Origin: JACCZX01 sp963807155
Lineage (GTDB): Bacteria > Pseudomonadota > Gammaproteobacteria > Burkholderiales > Burkholderiaceae_F
NCBI GenBank assembly: GCA_963807155.1
Contig: CAWEAZ010000021.1
Span: 1 to 64,000, forward strand
Reading direction: 5' to 3'
Length of the DNA: 64,000 bases
A model generated the notes under the pieces. It made no database searches. It was not told the origin of the DNA and saw nothing but the letters and a program-made list of their open reading frames with translations. Each line of letters opens with the position of its first letter. The first letter of the stretch is position 1. The translations under genes and the position numbers were made by a program. Below, one piece after another: positions 35,554 to 46,756 of the stretch.

Positions 35554-36407
35554 TCGGCAGCTTTACGGTCTGTAGTCGATGTCTTTCGATATCCAACAGC
35601 ACACCAAAATGGCTCTGATCACTGAAACGAATCCGTTCCAAGCCCGCACTCTCCATCATTGCCTTAACTTGCGACCGACTAAACCGGTGCTCAAGACGCG
35701 TGCCAACCGGTCTAGGGCATCAGTACGCATCGAGTAAAAGCTAAGCGTGCGATAAGCGCTCAGCGGAAAGTTGCGCACATCTATCCCCACTTTTTCCGCC
35801 ACCACAGCAGCCCGAGCCATCGGGAAATAGACGCATGCAGCCACTATCTGGCTAGACGCATAACGCAATCCTTGCGGCAGGCGTGAAACCGCCGCCTGAG
35901 CATGTCGCTCAAACGCCACGTTGCACGAAACCACGACGGACGGTTGTCAAAAGCGTAGTAGAGATACACAAGGAACGGCGCTGCGGGTTTGAGCTTCGAA
36001 ACACAACTTCGCAGCCCAGCCTCCGTGTCAGGAACATGATGCAATACTCCTAGCGAATAACCGAAATCCATGCTTGCATCTTCCAGGGGTATTGCGTCGA
36101 CGGTGGCCGAATGGAACTCACAGTTTGGAAGGCAGCCAGGTTCTTCGTGCGACGCTAAAGCGGCGCTTGGATCAATGCAATGCAACTTACCGACGCGCGG
36201 AGCGACTAGCTTCGCCCACCGTCCACTGCCACACCCTAAATCGAAGCCGATCGCGTGTTGAGGAAGGGCGTCCCACGGAAAGATTGAGAAGTAAGCGGCG
36301 AACATCTTCGCCAGCTCTTGTTCCGGAATTTGGGATTGATCAAATCGAGACCACTCGTCGCCAAAGCCTTCGACCGTGCGTTCGTCAACGTTGAATGAAG
36401 TCCGCAT
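35541..36407 (-). CDS. Class I SAM-dependent methyltransferase; frame-broken
   Basis: MRTSFNVDERTVEGFGDEWSRFDQ opens the protein. The SAM motif is IGFDLGCGSGRWAKLVAPRV, followed by LHCIDPSAA, DFGYSLGVLHHVPDTEAGLRS and KLKPAAPFLVYLYYAFDNRP. After frame changes near 35900, 35690 and 35600 it continues LSFYSMRTDALDRLA and FSRSQVKAMMESAGLERIRFSD to a TAG at 35541-35543. The stop overlaps the asnB start by 13 bases. Substrate is probably the glycan or its precursor. Confidence 0.8.
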
Positions 36408-36461
36408 TAAGCTTTTGACTGACTCGCCAAAACGATCTACTCCAATGACAAGGTCAACGTC

Positions 36462-37311
36462 TCAGTCACATTTGCGCACTGCTTCGATTGCATCGGCGGC
36501 GCTGTACACGTACTCGTCGCAGCCCGACCCTAAAACGCCGATGCGATGCATGATGCTGTTAACTGTAAAGGCTCGAACGCATTCAAGCTTCGCTCTCGCA
36601 TAATTCGATCGACAGCGGCTGGAGACATGGACTCGTACGGGTACCCACCAAGCCAGTCGTGAACATCGTGCTGGAAGTCCATGCCACGATTAGCATCGTA
36701 CGATGCTATGTGACCCGTGAGATTCCTGCCGGCAAGGCGCAATCTAATCGCATAGCCGGCGACATAAAGCTTTCTCGCCAGTGCTTGTTGCTGCGGGGCG
36801 TTTGCATACCATCTCTTTTCAAGCTTCCACAGAGGACAAAACAGTGTCTTGCGATAGAGTGCAAACACGAAGACACCGTCGGTGGCAACCAACGAAGCTG
36901 CAATCCTGAGTGCTCTAAGGAGGTCACCTGTATGGTGTAAGACACCCCATGAATAAACAATGTCGAAGCGGCCAGTCGTAGCTGCATCGAGCTCGAAGAC
37001 ACTTCGCTCGATAGCCTCGTAGCAAGCCTATGGTGCGAACTTTGCCATGACGGATTGCGTAGTCTTGATTGAAATCGGGTCTATGTCGCAGGCGATAACC
37101 TTCGATGCCCCAAGTCGCAGTGCTGCCAGGCAATGCAAGCCCGACCCGCTACCAATATCTAAGAAGTTCTTTCCAGTCACGTCTCGGTCCCCAGAAGACG
37201 CTTTAGGCCGCGTTCCGCCTCCTGAATATCGCGTTCGCATATTTCTTCGGCGTAGCTCGCCCAATTCGCGCCAAAGGCAAAATGAATATCAAGCTGCGTT
37301 AAGTCAAACAT
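36462..37311 (-). CDS. Class I SAM-dependent methyltransferase; frame-broken
   Basis: The start at 37311 gives MFDLTQLDIHFAFGANWASYAEE. The SAM motif is GKNFLDIGSGSGLHCLAALRLGA with VIACDIDPISI. Then come the shifted pieces YSWGVLHHTGDLLRALRI, VATDGVFVFALYRKTLFCPL, FQHDVHDWLGGYPYESM and an end at KCD. The pattern (HDWLGGYPYE) is common in methyltransferases of O-antigen and flagellin-glycan loci. At least four frame changes lie between 37190 and 36560. The region is visibly more AT-rich than the flanking backbone. Confidence 0.78.
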
Positions 37312-37418
37312 TCTTCATTGAGAAACCGTACACCAAATCCGACAAATATAGATCCCACCAGTAAGGATTTAGAGAAAAGGAGTGGATGGCGCAACGCGCG
37401 ACGCATGCGCGGCTTTGC

Positions 37419-38609
37419 TCACTCGACATGAGGCACTACCAACGAGGATCTTGGCAACTGTTCATAGAGTGTCTGATACTGCTGCACTACCTTGCGAATG
37501 TCGAAATGCTCATAAATGCGAGCGCGCGCGATCCGACCTAGTTCACTGCGCTCCGCTCGGGACATTGAAAGCATTTCATGCAGGGCACTAGCAAGTGCTT
37601 CCGTATCGCCGACGCGTACTATTCTTCCAGTATTGCCCACAATGAGTGCGGAATCACCGACGTCGGTTACGACACAGGGCACTTCACAGGCCATAGCTTC
37701 ACCCACGACGTTAGAAAACGCCTCGCTCAAAGAAGCGGAAACCAACACATCCAAAGCGGTCATCAGACGATGAACGTCGGTGCGTCTGCCCAATAAGTAC
37801 ACGACGGACGAAAGGCCGGCGTTCTTGATCGCTTGCTCTAGTTCACGGTTGCCTTCGTGTACATCTGCCCCGGCCAATAGAAACCGGACGCGCGGAGACA
37901 TATTGAGAAGGCTGACTGCAGCTTCTAGAAACCCAATGTGACCCTTGAGTGGATCGAAACGAGCCACCAATCCGACAAGCTGAACATCTTCTGGGAACAC
38001 CGATCGTCAGCGAACTGCTTCCCGAGTATCTGCATCGAAACGGAATTGCTCTAGGTCGAAGCCATTGGGAATGACGACAAATTTGTCGCGCCGATAGCCA
38101 AGGTCAATGTGATCTTGCATGGCCCTATGTGAACATGAGATCACCCGCGCAGGAATAAAGTAGGACAGCAGTGCGGCTGTCTTCACAGCGAATCGCGTTA
38201 GCGAAGATATGTAGCCGTGCCCGTGACTACTAGCTCGAATACACCAAACAACAGGTATCCGGCCAGCAAGGGTTGCGGCCACTGATCCGAACAGATCTGC
38301 GTGGTACATCCACGTATGCAGAATCGAAGGGTGCCATTGTTTAAGAAACTTAACCAGGGTCCATAGAGCGCTCATACGTGGGAGACCTCGCGGCATGTGT
38401 AACTGGAGTAACTCAATCCCTAGATTGTTAATCTTGCTCCCTAAATCGCCAGCGTTAGTTAAGGAGATCACATACGGTTCAAAGCGCGTCCGATCAAGAT
38501 TCTCTAGCAAGCGAAGAAGCATTAACTCGGCTCCGCCGGTGGCGAGGCCGGTAATTAGGAAGGCAACGCGCATTGGATCAGGCGTTAGAGCATGGGTTTC
38601 TTCTTTCAT
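37419..38609 (-). CDS. GT4-family glycosyltransferase; frame-broken
   Basis: About 395 residues. The N-terminal part is MRVAFLITGLATGGAELMLLRLL with LHTWMYHADLFGSVAATLAG and VVIPNGFDLEQF. After a one-base break near 38007, QLVGLVARFDPLKGHIGFLEAA, LLGRRTDVHRLMTALDVLVSAS and the E-x7-E donor site SEAFSNVVGEAMACEVPCVV follow. ATG 38609 overlaps the stop of the next glycosyltransferase (TGATG), which supports this start over ATG 38573. Confidence 0.85.
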
Positions 38610-39713
38610 CAGCGGGGACTATCGACGCTGCAAAGCATTTCTTCCCACATGGCGCCAACGCGTTCGAGCGCAAACCGTTGCGCGACGTCTTCAGCCGCCG
38701 CCGCCAAGGCGTTCGCGCAAACCTGGGTCACGTCCAAGCCGAGAGATTGCCGTTGCTAAAGCATCGATGTTGCCCGATGGCACCAAGAGCCCCGTATGTT
38801 CATGGTGCACAATTTCGCGGGGCCCGCTCGGGCAGTCGAAAGCGATCACTGGTAGTCCGGAATGCATAGCCTCTAGTAAGGCGTGGGAAACCCTTCGAAT
38901 CGCGACGACAGCACGAACATATCTGCATGCTGCAGCCAGGTCTCGGGTTCAGGGACGATGCCCGGCATCAGTACGACCCCGCACAGCCCGAGCGTTTCGA
39001 TCTGCGCCTGAAGTATCGAGCGATCGAGCCCTTCGCCGAGGATGACCAGTTGCCAGGTTGATGCCGACAATCCAGCGCGCGCGAACGCGTGGAGCAGCAG
39101 ATCGAATCCTTTCTGAGCAACTAGTCGACCCATCGCGAGAATGGTGTGTTCCGCGCGCATAAGGGCCGGACGCCCTGCGGGTGGCTGATGCGGCCGAACT
39201 GGGTTAGGAATAACGCGCACGCACCGGTGTGGGACAACAAATCGTGCCCATCGTGCGACAGAGTCGGTTTGAACGATGAGACGCGTGGGCGAATGGATAA
39301 AGCAACCGACGCAGCACACGCCACGCTAGGGGAATCGTATGCTGCCTCGGGTCCACGCGTTCCGATATCAATACCGGTACACCAAGCCCAAAGCACGATA
39401 TGAGCGCTCGAGTATTTACAGTATCGCAAAACGCAATTACGGCCGTTGGTGAGGTGACGCTTATAGCGACGCGCAATCTCCCAATCCGCCTTAAGTTTCT
39501 GCTAATTTTTTTGTGAAGCCGATTCGAGTCTGATTGCAAGTCCAGTGCGATTCTGCGGACTCTCCAATCTAACGAGTAGTGGTCGAGCTTTGCACTCGCA
39601 TCTGTCACGACTATTACCTCATGACCATGCGTTGCCCAAACATTGGCCATCGTCACCAGCACACGCTCAGCACCTCCCGCAGCTGGAGAAGATATGACCA
39701 ACAAGAGTCGCAC
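38609..39713 (-). CDS. GT4-family glycosyltransferase; frame-broken
   Basis: MRLLLVISSPAAGGAERVLVTMAN begins a GT-B enzyme of about 368 residues. Later pieces are VRVIPNPVRPHQPP, HTILAMGRLVAQKGFDLLLHAFA, QHADMFVLSSRFEGFP, LEAMHSGLPVIAFDCPSGPREIV and the tail ALERVGAMWEEMLCSVDSPR. Frame changes are near 39270, 38880 and 38690, the last in a GGCGGCGGC run. It is coupled to the following glycosyltransferase gene by TGATG. Confidence 0.83.
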
Positions 39714-39966
39714 GACACTCCCTGACTAGAGGTTCACTGACAGTTCGCTACCGTGAGACGTGCAGTTCCGGGAATTGGTCAGCATCGCAGCGAAGAAGGC
39801 TCTAAGGACGTTGTTGAGCGCTTTTCCAATTCCTATCGCTTCTTGCAAGAAAACGCAAACGTCTCGCCGTCGCCCTGCACGCCAGTATGTATAGCAAGTG
39901 TCTTAAAGACCGCAGCAATCCGCCCCTTCCAGTTCAAGTTTGTGTAGTCGATGAAATAGCGCCGCG

Positions 39967-40516
39967 TTATGGTTGGTTCAGTAAACCGACTGGCCAATAG
40001 GCCCCTGAGACTTTGCCAGAAAATGTTTGCTCGTGGCCCCAGCGGTGAAAACTTTCACCGCAGTGTGGGCAGATGACTTTGTTGGAACGCAAGTTCTCGT
40101 CTGCCGGGACCGTGCCCAGAAAGCGCCCTGCGGACCCAACACCCGTCCCACTTCGTCAAGAGACCTGTGGATGATGTCATCGGATAAGTGTTCCAACACC
40201 TCGGACATTATTACGACGTCGAAGACGCCGCTTGGATATGGAATGGCCTGCGAGTAGCCTACTTTCGCATTTCCTCTTCCAACAATGAGCTCCATCGCGG
40301 ATTTGCTCGTCGCACTAGGGTCTAAACAGTGCGCTAGGACGCCTCGCGTCACCAGCAACTTCTCCAATCCTCCCTGCCCGACGCCAATGTTCAAAGCCTG
40401 TTCACCAGGCGCGACAGCGCGTGCTAAGAACGAATAGCGTGCTGCGGCGTGAAGAAACGCCGACTCTCCACTTGCCCAGGGTCTTGAAAGTGGGCCCAGA
40501 TTTTGTCTTGATTCAC
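39967..40516 (-). CDS. SAM-dependent methyltransferase with C-terminal Cys/His (CPHCGE) motif; frame-broken
   Basis: About 183 residues. GTG 40516 gives MNQDKIWAHFQ, then shifted ARYSFLARAVAPGEQALNIGVGQGG (SAM loop), VIMSEVLEHLSDDIIHRSLDEV, and in another frame VICPHCGE-FHRWGHEQTF. That last Cys-x2-Cys with His is a zinc-like signature seen in methyltransferases of surface-glycan clusters. The start overlaps the flippase stop as GTGA. Breaks are near 40455 and 40120. Confidence 0.78.
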
Positions 40517-41927
40517 TTTGACAAATTTCGCGTAGAAACGCAAAGCATCACGAAGCAGCAAACCATTGAAGTCCCATACATTATGGCGGTTGCGATCGGA
40601 ATTCCTCGAATTCCGTGTCGGTTAACTAGGAGGACGTTTGCGCCTATTTTCACGACTAGATTTAGCGCGGCGATCAACGCCATGGCTCGGTAAGCACCCG
40701 CTGCAGCTAAGCCGCCCGCTAGGACGACGCTTGGCAAGTAAACGGGCAACTGAATCAACGCCAATCGGAGTAGTTCGGTAACGCGCGTACTGTCTGCCGC
40801 GTCAAATGATCCACGTTCGAAAAAGAGGCGTACTGCCCAAGGTGCTAGTTGCCAGCCGAGCACCAGTGAGATGGCACCGATCACTGCCGCCAGTGTGGCC
40901 CACCTCAACACCAATGGGCGGTGATGTGCTGGTCGCGATGCGAAGCCTTCCGAAAAAACGGGCAGCGTTGCTCTTGCGAGTAGCAAGGCTCCGAGTCCAG
41001 TCGCGATGCCGAGTAACCGATTAGCATAGGAGAGCGTGGAGATTGCCCCCTCACCAAGGCCTGCAGCGAAAAAATTGTCGACAGTCTCGCAAACGCTGGC
41101 GAGTGCATGTGCAATAGCTAGTACGCCGATAGATGTCCAGAGTGTGCCCCAGTGTGAAGACCGTCTGCTCCAACGCGTTCGTGGCCACTGCCCTGCCCAC
41201 TGCAGGAGTGCCACAAGTATCAGAAGTTGAACAACCCAACCTGCAACCGTTCCCCAAATAATGGCGCGCTCCTGCCCGCCTGATAGCAAGATGAATGTCA
41301 ATAGAACCAACGCGGGAACGCCTTCAGCAAGCGAAGAAATGTGCTTTCTGAAGGAAAGAAGAAAGCAGGTCGCCAACCCCGAAAGGAAGCCGAGCGGCAC
41401 GAGGGCGCATAAGAAAATCGCCTGCGCGCCAACGAGAGAGGCTGTCGCAACTGGGAGGCCAAGCGCGGGTAGCTTGGCCACGCCCGGCATGATGAACGCA
41501 TAAATCAAGGCGAGCGTCACACCAACTAGAACCGTCCAACCGACTAGTTCTCCACGAAAGAGTTCAACTCGACCGGCGGATTGCGTTGATGGATCAGCAG
41601 GGGGACAAGGATGGCACTCAGTATGCCCAGCCACGTAGAGGCAAGCGTGTTTGCGATCGAGAAGTTCAGGAGATAGGCGTCCATCAGCGGTCCGACGCCG
41701 TAGTACGCCGCAAGTCCGACTTCCTTCAGAGCACCTAGGCCTTTGGCTACCAGCACGAACAAGACAAGTCGCACCATCGCATTGGCGATCGTCCGGTCCG
41801 CAGAAACTTGGCTCACGGGAATGACGCTAGGGAGCGGGTAAGACTTCGCCAGCAACCTTGATGGAATGATCAAATTCCGATCCAGATCGCCAACAACGCG
41901 CTTTTTTGGCGGCTCGATCCGCGCCAC
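40513..41927 (-). CDS. MurJ/Wzx-type lipid-linked glycan flippase; frame-broken
   Basis: About 470 residues with some 12-14 helices. It begins with TIANAMVRLVLFVLVAKGLGALKEVGLAAYYGVGPLMDAYLL, a MurJ-like helix 1-2 region. Further motifs are VDNFFAAGLGEGAISTLSYANRL and FFERGSFDAADSTRVTELL, both diagnostic of the MviN/MurJ branch. It should flip the undecaprenyl-linked unit built by this locus, although cell-wall MurJ function cannot be excluded. One frame break near 41560 splits the 41544-41927 and 40513-41634 frames. The N-terminal 45 residues before TIANAM may be over-extended. Confidence 0.83.
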
Positions 41928-42039
41928 AGGTATGGCGAAAACGGCGAGCGGCGTATGTGCGCGCCTGTGTCATTCAATCAGTCGGAATACGATGGCCCAC
42001 GCATGCTTAGGTCTTAGCGGGGGAAAAGGAGTGGACAAC

Positions 42040-42819
42040 TCAAAATGTTGTGCGCGGAGGGTCTTCAAACCGAGGCCCGACTGCTACCCCTTTAATTGCA
42101 AATCCACCTCCGCCGCTGAGAGCAACTACACGTTCCGGTCGAGTTGCGAAGAACTCATCTAGTGCGACAGTGGCCCCGGGACATGACGTGAAGCCGTAGT
42201 CATCACAAAGTAACACCCCACCGTGGTTCAGCCGCGGCCAGAAGAACTCCGCACTATCGTGCGTAGGTTGCTCCAGATCAACGTCAATATGGACAAATGA
42301 AAATTGGCGATCGGCCACAGCCGGAAAGCAGTCCGGGATCCACCCACGGTGATACCGAACCGCCGGAAATTCTTGGAGACGAGCCTGCACTTCTTCAAGC
42401 GAGCACGCCAGAGCGCCGGACTTCCAGTAATCACCATCGCGAGGGCCTGGAGTTGACAGCCCCGCGAAGGAATCAAACATATGGTGCACCTTGTCGGTTC
42501 CACGCTGAGCGGCACAAATCAGATAGGAAGATGCACCCTTAAAGACTCCGCATTCGGCAGTATCACCAGCAACTTCGCGGGCCATCCTCGCCAGCTCGTA
42601 GACCATCCAGCGCCGGTCTGTATTCATCCCATCTAGCTCACCGAATTGAATTAAGTATCGATTAAACCCCTCGTTACGCCACCAATCTAAGTGGTTATAT
42701 GAAAACCGATAACCTGGTAAGAGAATCGCTCCGAGCTTGTGAAGTAGCGCGAATCCTGCGTCGGCGTCCTTGCGGAAGAAGCGCCGATAAAGTAAGCGAG
42801 TGAGAGTTACAGCCTTCAT
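42040..42819 (-). CDS. TylF/MycF-family O-methyltransferase
   Basis: A 259-residue intact protein. GDTAECGVFKGASSYLICAA is the SAM-binding loop, followed by HMFDSFAGLSTPGPRDGDYW, FVHIDVDLEQPTHDSAEFF and the metal-binding VLLCDDYGFTSCPGATVALDEF. The family methylates sugar hydroxyls in a Mg2+-dependent way (macrocin and mycinose pathways), so it is likely to decorate a deoxysugar of this glycan. One of few unbroken genes in the locus. Confidence 0.9.
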   Translation of the reverse strand: MKAVTLTRLLYRRFFRKDADAGFALLHKLGAILLPGYRFSYNHLDWWRNEGFNRYLIQFGELDGMNTDRRWMVYELARMAREVAGDTAECGVFKGASSYLICAAQRGTDKVHHMFDSFAGLSTPGPRDGDYWKSGALACSLEEVQARLQEFPAVRYHRGWIPDCFPAVADRQFSFVHIDVDLEQPTHDSAEFFWPRLNHGGVLLCDDYGFTSCPGATVALDEFFATRPERVVALSGGGGFAIKGVAVGPRFEDPPRTTF

Positions 42820-42844
42820 TTGGGTTTGGACTTAAAGATCGATT

Positions 42845-43420
42845 TCACCCGATGTCTGACAATATCGCTGAACATTGCACATCTAGGTGAACTTTCCAGG
42901 GACCTTTCAATTGATCGCATGCGTCGCACGCGCAGTCAGTCACCGAACTACTGCACGCTGCTGAAACGGTACTGTGGTTATGCACCATCCGAGAGTGAAG
43001 TGCCGCCATATCGCCAGTGCGCTGCATCGGGAACAAACGTCGCTCTCTGCTTTGCGCCCTAGCCGTTGCTCGAGCGCGTCTACATATCCATCAGCGAAGT
43101 AGTGTTGCTTGTTCCCGATACCTATTACATAACAGACAGGAAGCCTTAGTGTGCCGGACGTTTCATCGCTCGATCTTGGATCCGGCACCGTCGAACGATC
43201 GAGCATCTTAATCGCCCGCGGGCTGCATCGTCGAGGTAGGAAAGGTCGTGTGACGTATCGCCCATTGTCGCGGGTTCGATCACGCGGGACACGTCGCAAT
43301 AGCCGTGCGCGCGATCAGCCCATTCACCGACGTCGCCCGTTCCGACAGCAGCGAGCGACAAGTACGTCCCGATTTTGTCGGAAGGACGCGTTAGGATCCA
43401 TCATTCTCGGGAGATAAATT
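42845..43420 (-). pseudogene. Unrecognised, multiply frame-broken coding remnant in the glycan locus
   Basis: The 645-base interval between the TylF gene and the large membrane-protein gene has protein-like stretches on the minus strand in several frames, such as TYLSLAAVGTGDVGEW, HDLSYLDDAARG and LPVCYVIGIGNKQHYFADG. No frame stays open for long and no family motif is clear. Position suggests a transferase gene of about 190 codons that has been disrupted. I cannot name it. Confidence 0.4.
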
Positions 43421-43464
43421 GGCGAGGATGAAGGCATCTCGGCCAAAGGCATTCTGTGCAAGCC

Positions 43465-45186
43465 TCAGGGAGAGGGTGCCTGTCTTGCGTAGACGATGAG
43501 ATAGTGAGCTACATTGCCAAAGTGCACGAACCTAGATTGATCGACGCAGAAAGAGACCGGCTGGTCTGAAGTCTGCAGCTCACCGATGAATGCGAGCGGC
43601 TCAATTCGACCAAATTTCTCTCGAGAAAGACTTACCGCTCGCAAGATGGATATCGGACGCGACGAACTCAGCAAAGGTTCCGACCAGCTATACATAAGCC
43701 GATCATCCTTCAGTAAGCGTTGGCGGCCGAATCGAAATGGACTTAGGCTTTCGACCGTCGTGTCTCGGTCGACGCTGACGATCAACTGCGACTCCCCTCC
43801 GACTCGACTGATCACTTCGCTCAAGCCTTCGGGGCAGCCTATTTCCGATTCGATCCCTGTCTGTCCCCAATGTGGCCGAAATGCCGATATGACCATTGTG
43901 GACAGTAGAGCAAACCCGCGCTCGCTGCCGCAGTCGCCACCATTTCTTTGTCGCCGGAACGCTTGCCTTCAAACGCAGGTCGCCGAAAAACAAGCTGGAT
44001 GCGTCCGACAAGGAGCTGTATGCCGAGCGCGCATAGGACGGGTACGCACGGCGATCGTAGCGGCAAAGATCCGGTTTCCTCCGCTGTCGACAATCAATGG
44101 CGCTGTCAAAAGCTCGGCCGCAGTGAGGATTAGCAGCAGGCTTGCCCATGAGCTTCGAACTGACATGATGCAACGGATAACACCGAGCGCGGCCAATACA
44201 CTTAAGAGGGGATTGGCGTACTCCACGACCCCGTACGCAAATAGATTCCGTACAAAGAAAAGCGCCGCGTTCGCCAAGGCAATGAAGAAAACTTGTGGCG
44301 CTTGCAAAATGTTTTGAACTGCCGCCGTGTACACGTGCACGAATGCGGCGTTTTCGCTTTGCTTGAACAATGCCTCGAAATGTCGATATGCCTCTGTCCA
44401 GTCGCGCGAACCGGTTGAAAGACCGTATAGGGAGGCGGAAAAGTTACCGCCAGTGTTCGAGGGATTTCCGCCAAGCGACCACACCATAAGCACTTGAATG
44501 ATGGGTCCTGCAAGAATTCCAGCCGAAGCAATCAGTGCACTAGTAACTTTGCTTGACGCGCTGTTTTTCTCGCCCGCAGTTAGCGTCCACAACACGACTG
44601 CCGGCAAGACAAGAACCGCACCGGCACGGGCAGTCATCGCTAGGCTTAACAGAGCACATCCCAGGAAAAGCGCAGAGACTCGGCTACTCTCGCTAAATGT
44701 CAGAAGTAAAGACAGCCCAAGCAAACCAAGCGCAAAGCCTGGAACCTCGGTCATGAACAGCCCGATTACAAATTCCCATGCGTAGACGCTTAGCAATGCT
44801 GCGGCCGTGGCGGCTACCAGCACACTAAATAGCTTGCTGATGGTTAGCGAAAAGATGTAAATGCACAGACCTGTGATCGCGCCCTGTAACAACAGCACGC
44901 CGTGCGAACTCCAGCCCGTCAAGTTCAGCATCGACGCGAGCATCGCCGGGTACAAGACCCTCCTGGAGCACCAATCCACGCTGAGGCTTTGGAAGTCGCC
45001 CGTTACGGCCAGAGATGTCGCGCACGAGTGATACCCCTGCGCATCACTTACCGGCAGAAACCGCACCAGATCTGCTTCGCTGGCTGACGTATCGCCGAAG
45101 TACCACGCAAGTACAACAGCACCAGCGCCCAGCAAACAGCTACAAAGCAGAGCGGGAAGCGAACGCACGTTCACGTTCCGCAGCAT
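43465..45186 (-). CDS. Large polytopic membrane protein, GT-C glycosyltransferase-like; frame-broken
   Basis: About 575 residues with roughly ten helices. An early periplasmic loop carries RFLPVSDAQGYHSCA, and a later one DWCSRRVLYPAMLASML; an acidic residue in the first loop is typical of GT-C (family 39-like) sugar transferases that use polyprenyl donors. After the helices near AATIAVRT the frame breaks at about 44045 and again near 43870. It ends in a beta-rich soluble tail (CPEGLSEVISRVGGESQLIVSV). Family assignment is tentative. ATG 45186 is chosen; GTG 45210 is possible. First gene of the minus-strand glycan locus; nothing recognisable lies at 45187-45402. Confidence 0.6.
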
Positions 45187-45402
45187 GCTGTGACTAGTCA
45201 CTCGCCACACAATTTGATCTCAGTTACAAAGCGGTCGCGCGCTTGCGCGAAGCGAGCGGCTTTAGTTGGCGCTAATGAGCGGGAAAATGCGAAGACGAAG
45301 GCTACCGGAAGGCAGGGCGCGCCTGGCAGACTAAGTCCAATGAACTGAGCTCAACCCTTAAGACGATGCCAGGCCCGAAATAGGGCGGCAATACTTTTGG
45401 GG

Positions 45403-46720
45403 CTAGCTGGGTACTACGCGCCAGATCTCCCCGCCGTCAGTCACCACGTAAAGGTTCCCATCCAATCCTTGGACCAGTGAGCGGCTGCGCGCTGTCGGCA
45501 AAGCCGCCGTCGCGTTCGAGATCGTCATTCCGGCTGGGTCAAGCTGCAGGACAGCGATTCGTTCGCCAGCCATGACGCCAACCAGCAAGCGACCATCCCA
45601 GGCTTTCCACTGCGTCCCGCTCAGAAACGTCGCGGGCCCCACGCCGCGAGCGCCAGTGTCATGCACCCAACTCGCGCGCATCGCATTGGGGAAGCGTGCG
45701 GTGTCGGTCATCGGCATCGTGGTCGGATTACCTGCGTAGCCGCAATAGTTGCTAGGACAGCTGAGGCCGGCCCTGTTCTGCGGATCCCAACCTGCATTGC
45801 CGCCCGCTACCAGCGGCGTGACTTCGTCGGAATGGTTCGGGCCATGCTCCGCCGTGAAGGGTTGTCCGGCGTTGGGCTGGCCCGCTGGGCGGAAGGTAAT
45901 TCCCTGAACGTTGCGATGGCCGTACGTAAAAATCCGCGGGTCACCGCCGGCGGGTGTGTTGTTGCCTGGCGCTGCGGCCCCGTTACGATCGACGCGCAGC
46001 ACTTTGCCGCCAAGGCGTGACAGATCCTGCGGCAACGTTGCGTTGTGGTTGTCGCCTGACGTCACGTAGAGAAAACGGTCGGGACCAAATCGCAAGCGTC
46101 CTCCACTGTGCGCACCTGAGCCGCCAACTCCATTGCCCACATCTTTAAATGCAATGTCAGTAATGATGTCGGTGCGATTGCTCGCGCTCATCGTGTCTGC
46201 GCTGAGCTGTAGTCGCACGACGCGATTGGTGCGCGGGTTCGTCGTCAGGTTGGACGCCATGAACACGTACACGTAACGAGTTCCGGTTGCGAAGTCCGGG
46301 TCAACGGCGACGCCGTGAACGCCGCTCTGTCCCTCACAGAACAGATCCGGCGCAACAAGTGACGGCGATGATCCGCAGTACCAAACAAACGGACCGTTGT
46401 GCCGTTTGCAAATCGCGCTGACAGACCGCGGCACTTTTCGGTGTACAGCATCGTGCCGTCGGGAGTAAACGCAAGGTCCCACGGATTTTGTAGTCCGCTG
46501 ACGACTGTTGTCCGCGTCAGCGTGGGTATTTCTGTTGAGGCCGGTGCCGGCGGGAGGAGGCGGTGCGGCGGAGGCGCCGGTGTCGGCGACCCAGGTGAGG
46601 AGCCGGTGCCGGCGTGCCGCTTCCAGGAGCCGGGGCCGCGTCTGATGATCCGCCGCCGCAGGCGACGAGTCCAGAGGTAGCAGCTATCGAAAGAGAAAAA
46701 AACAGTGCAGCGCGCTTCAT
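45403..46720 (-). CDS. PQQ-dependent sugar dehydrogenase (GDH/aldose dehydrogenase type) lipoprotein; frame-broken
   Basis: A lipoprotein signal MKRAALFFSLSIAATSGLVAC (lipobox LVAC) leads a Pro/Ala linker. A six-bladed propeller follows: GVHGVAVDPDFATGTRYVYV, AHSGGRLRFGPDRFLYVTSGDN, GDPRIFTYGHRNVQGITF, AEHGPNHSDEV and GRLLVGVMAGERIAVLQL. This matches soluble-type PQQ glucose/aldose dehydrogenases, which oxidise sugars in the periplasm. Two frame changes (about 46580 in the repetitive Pro-Ala linker, and 46370) split it. No pqq synthesis genes lie in the window. Confidence 0.85.
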
Positions 46721-46756
46721 GATGAACTCACTTTCCAGTCGGTTCAATCGGCGCAG

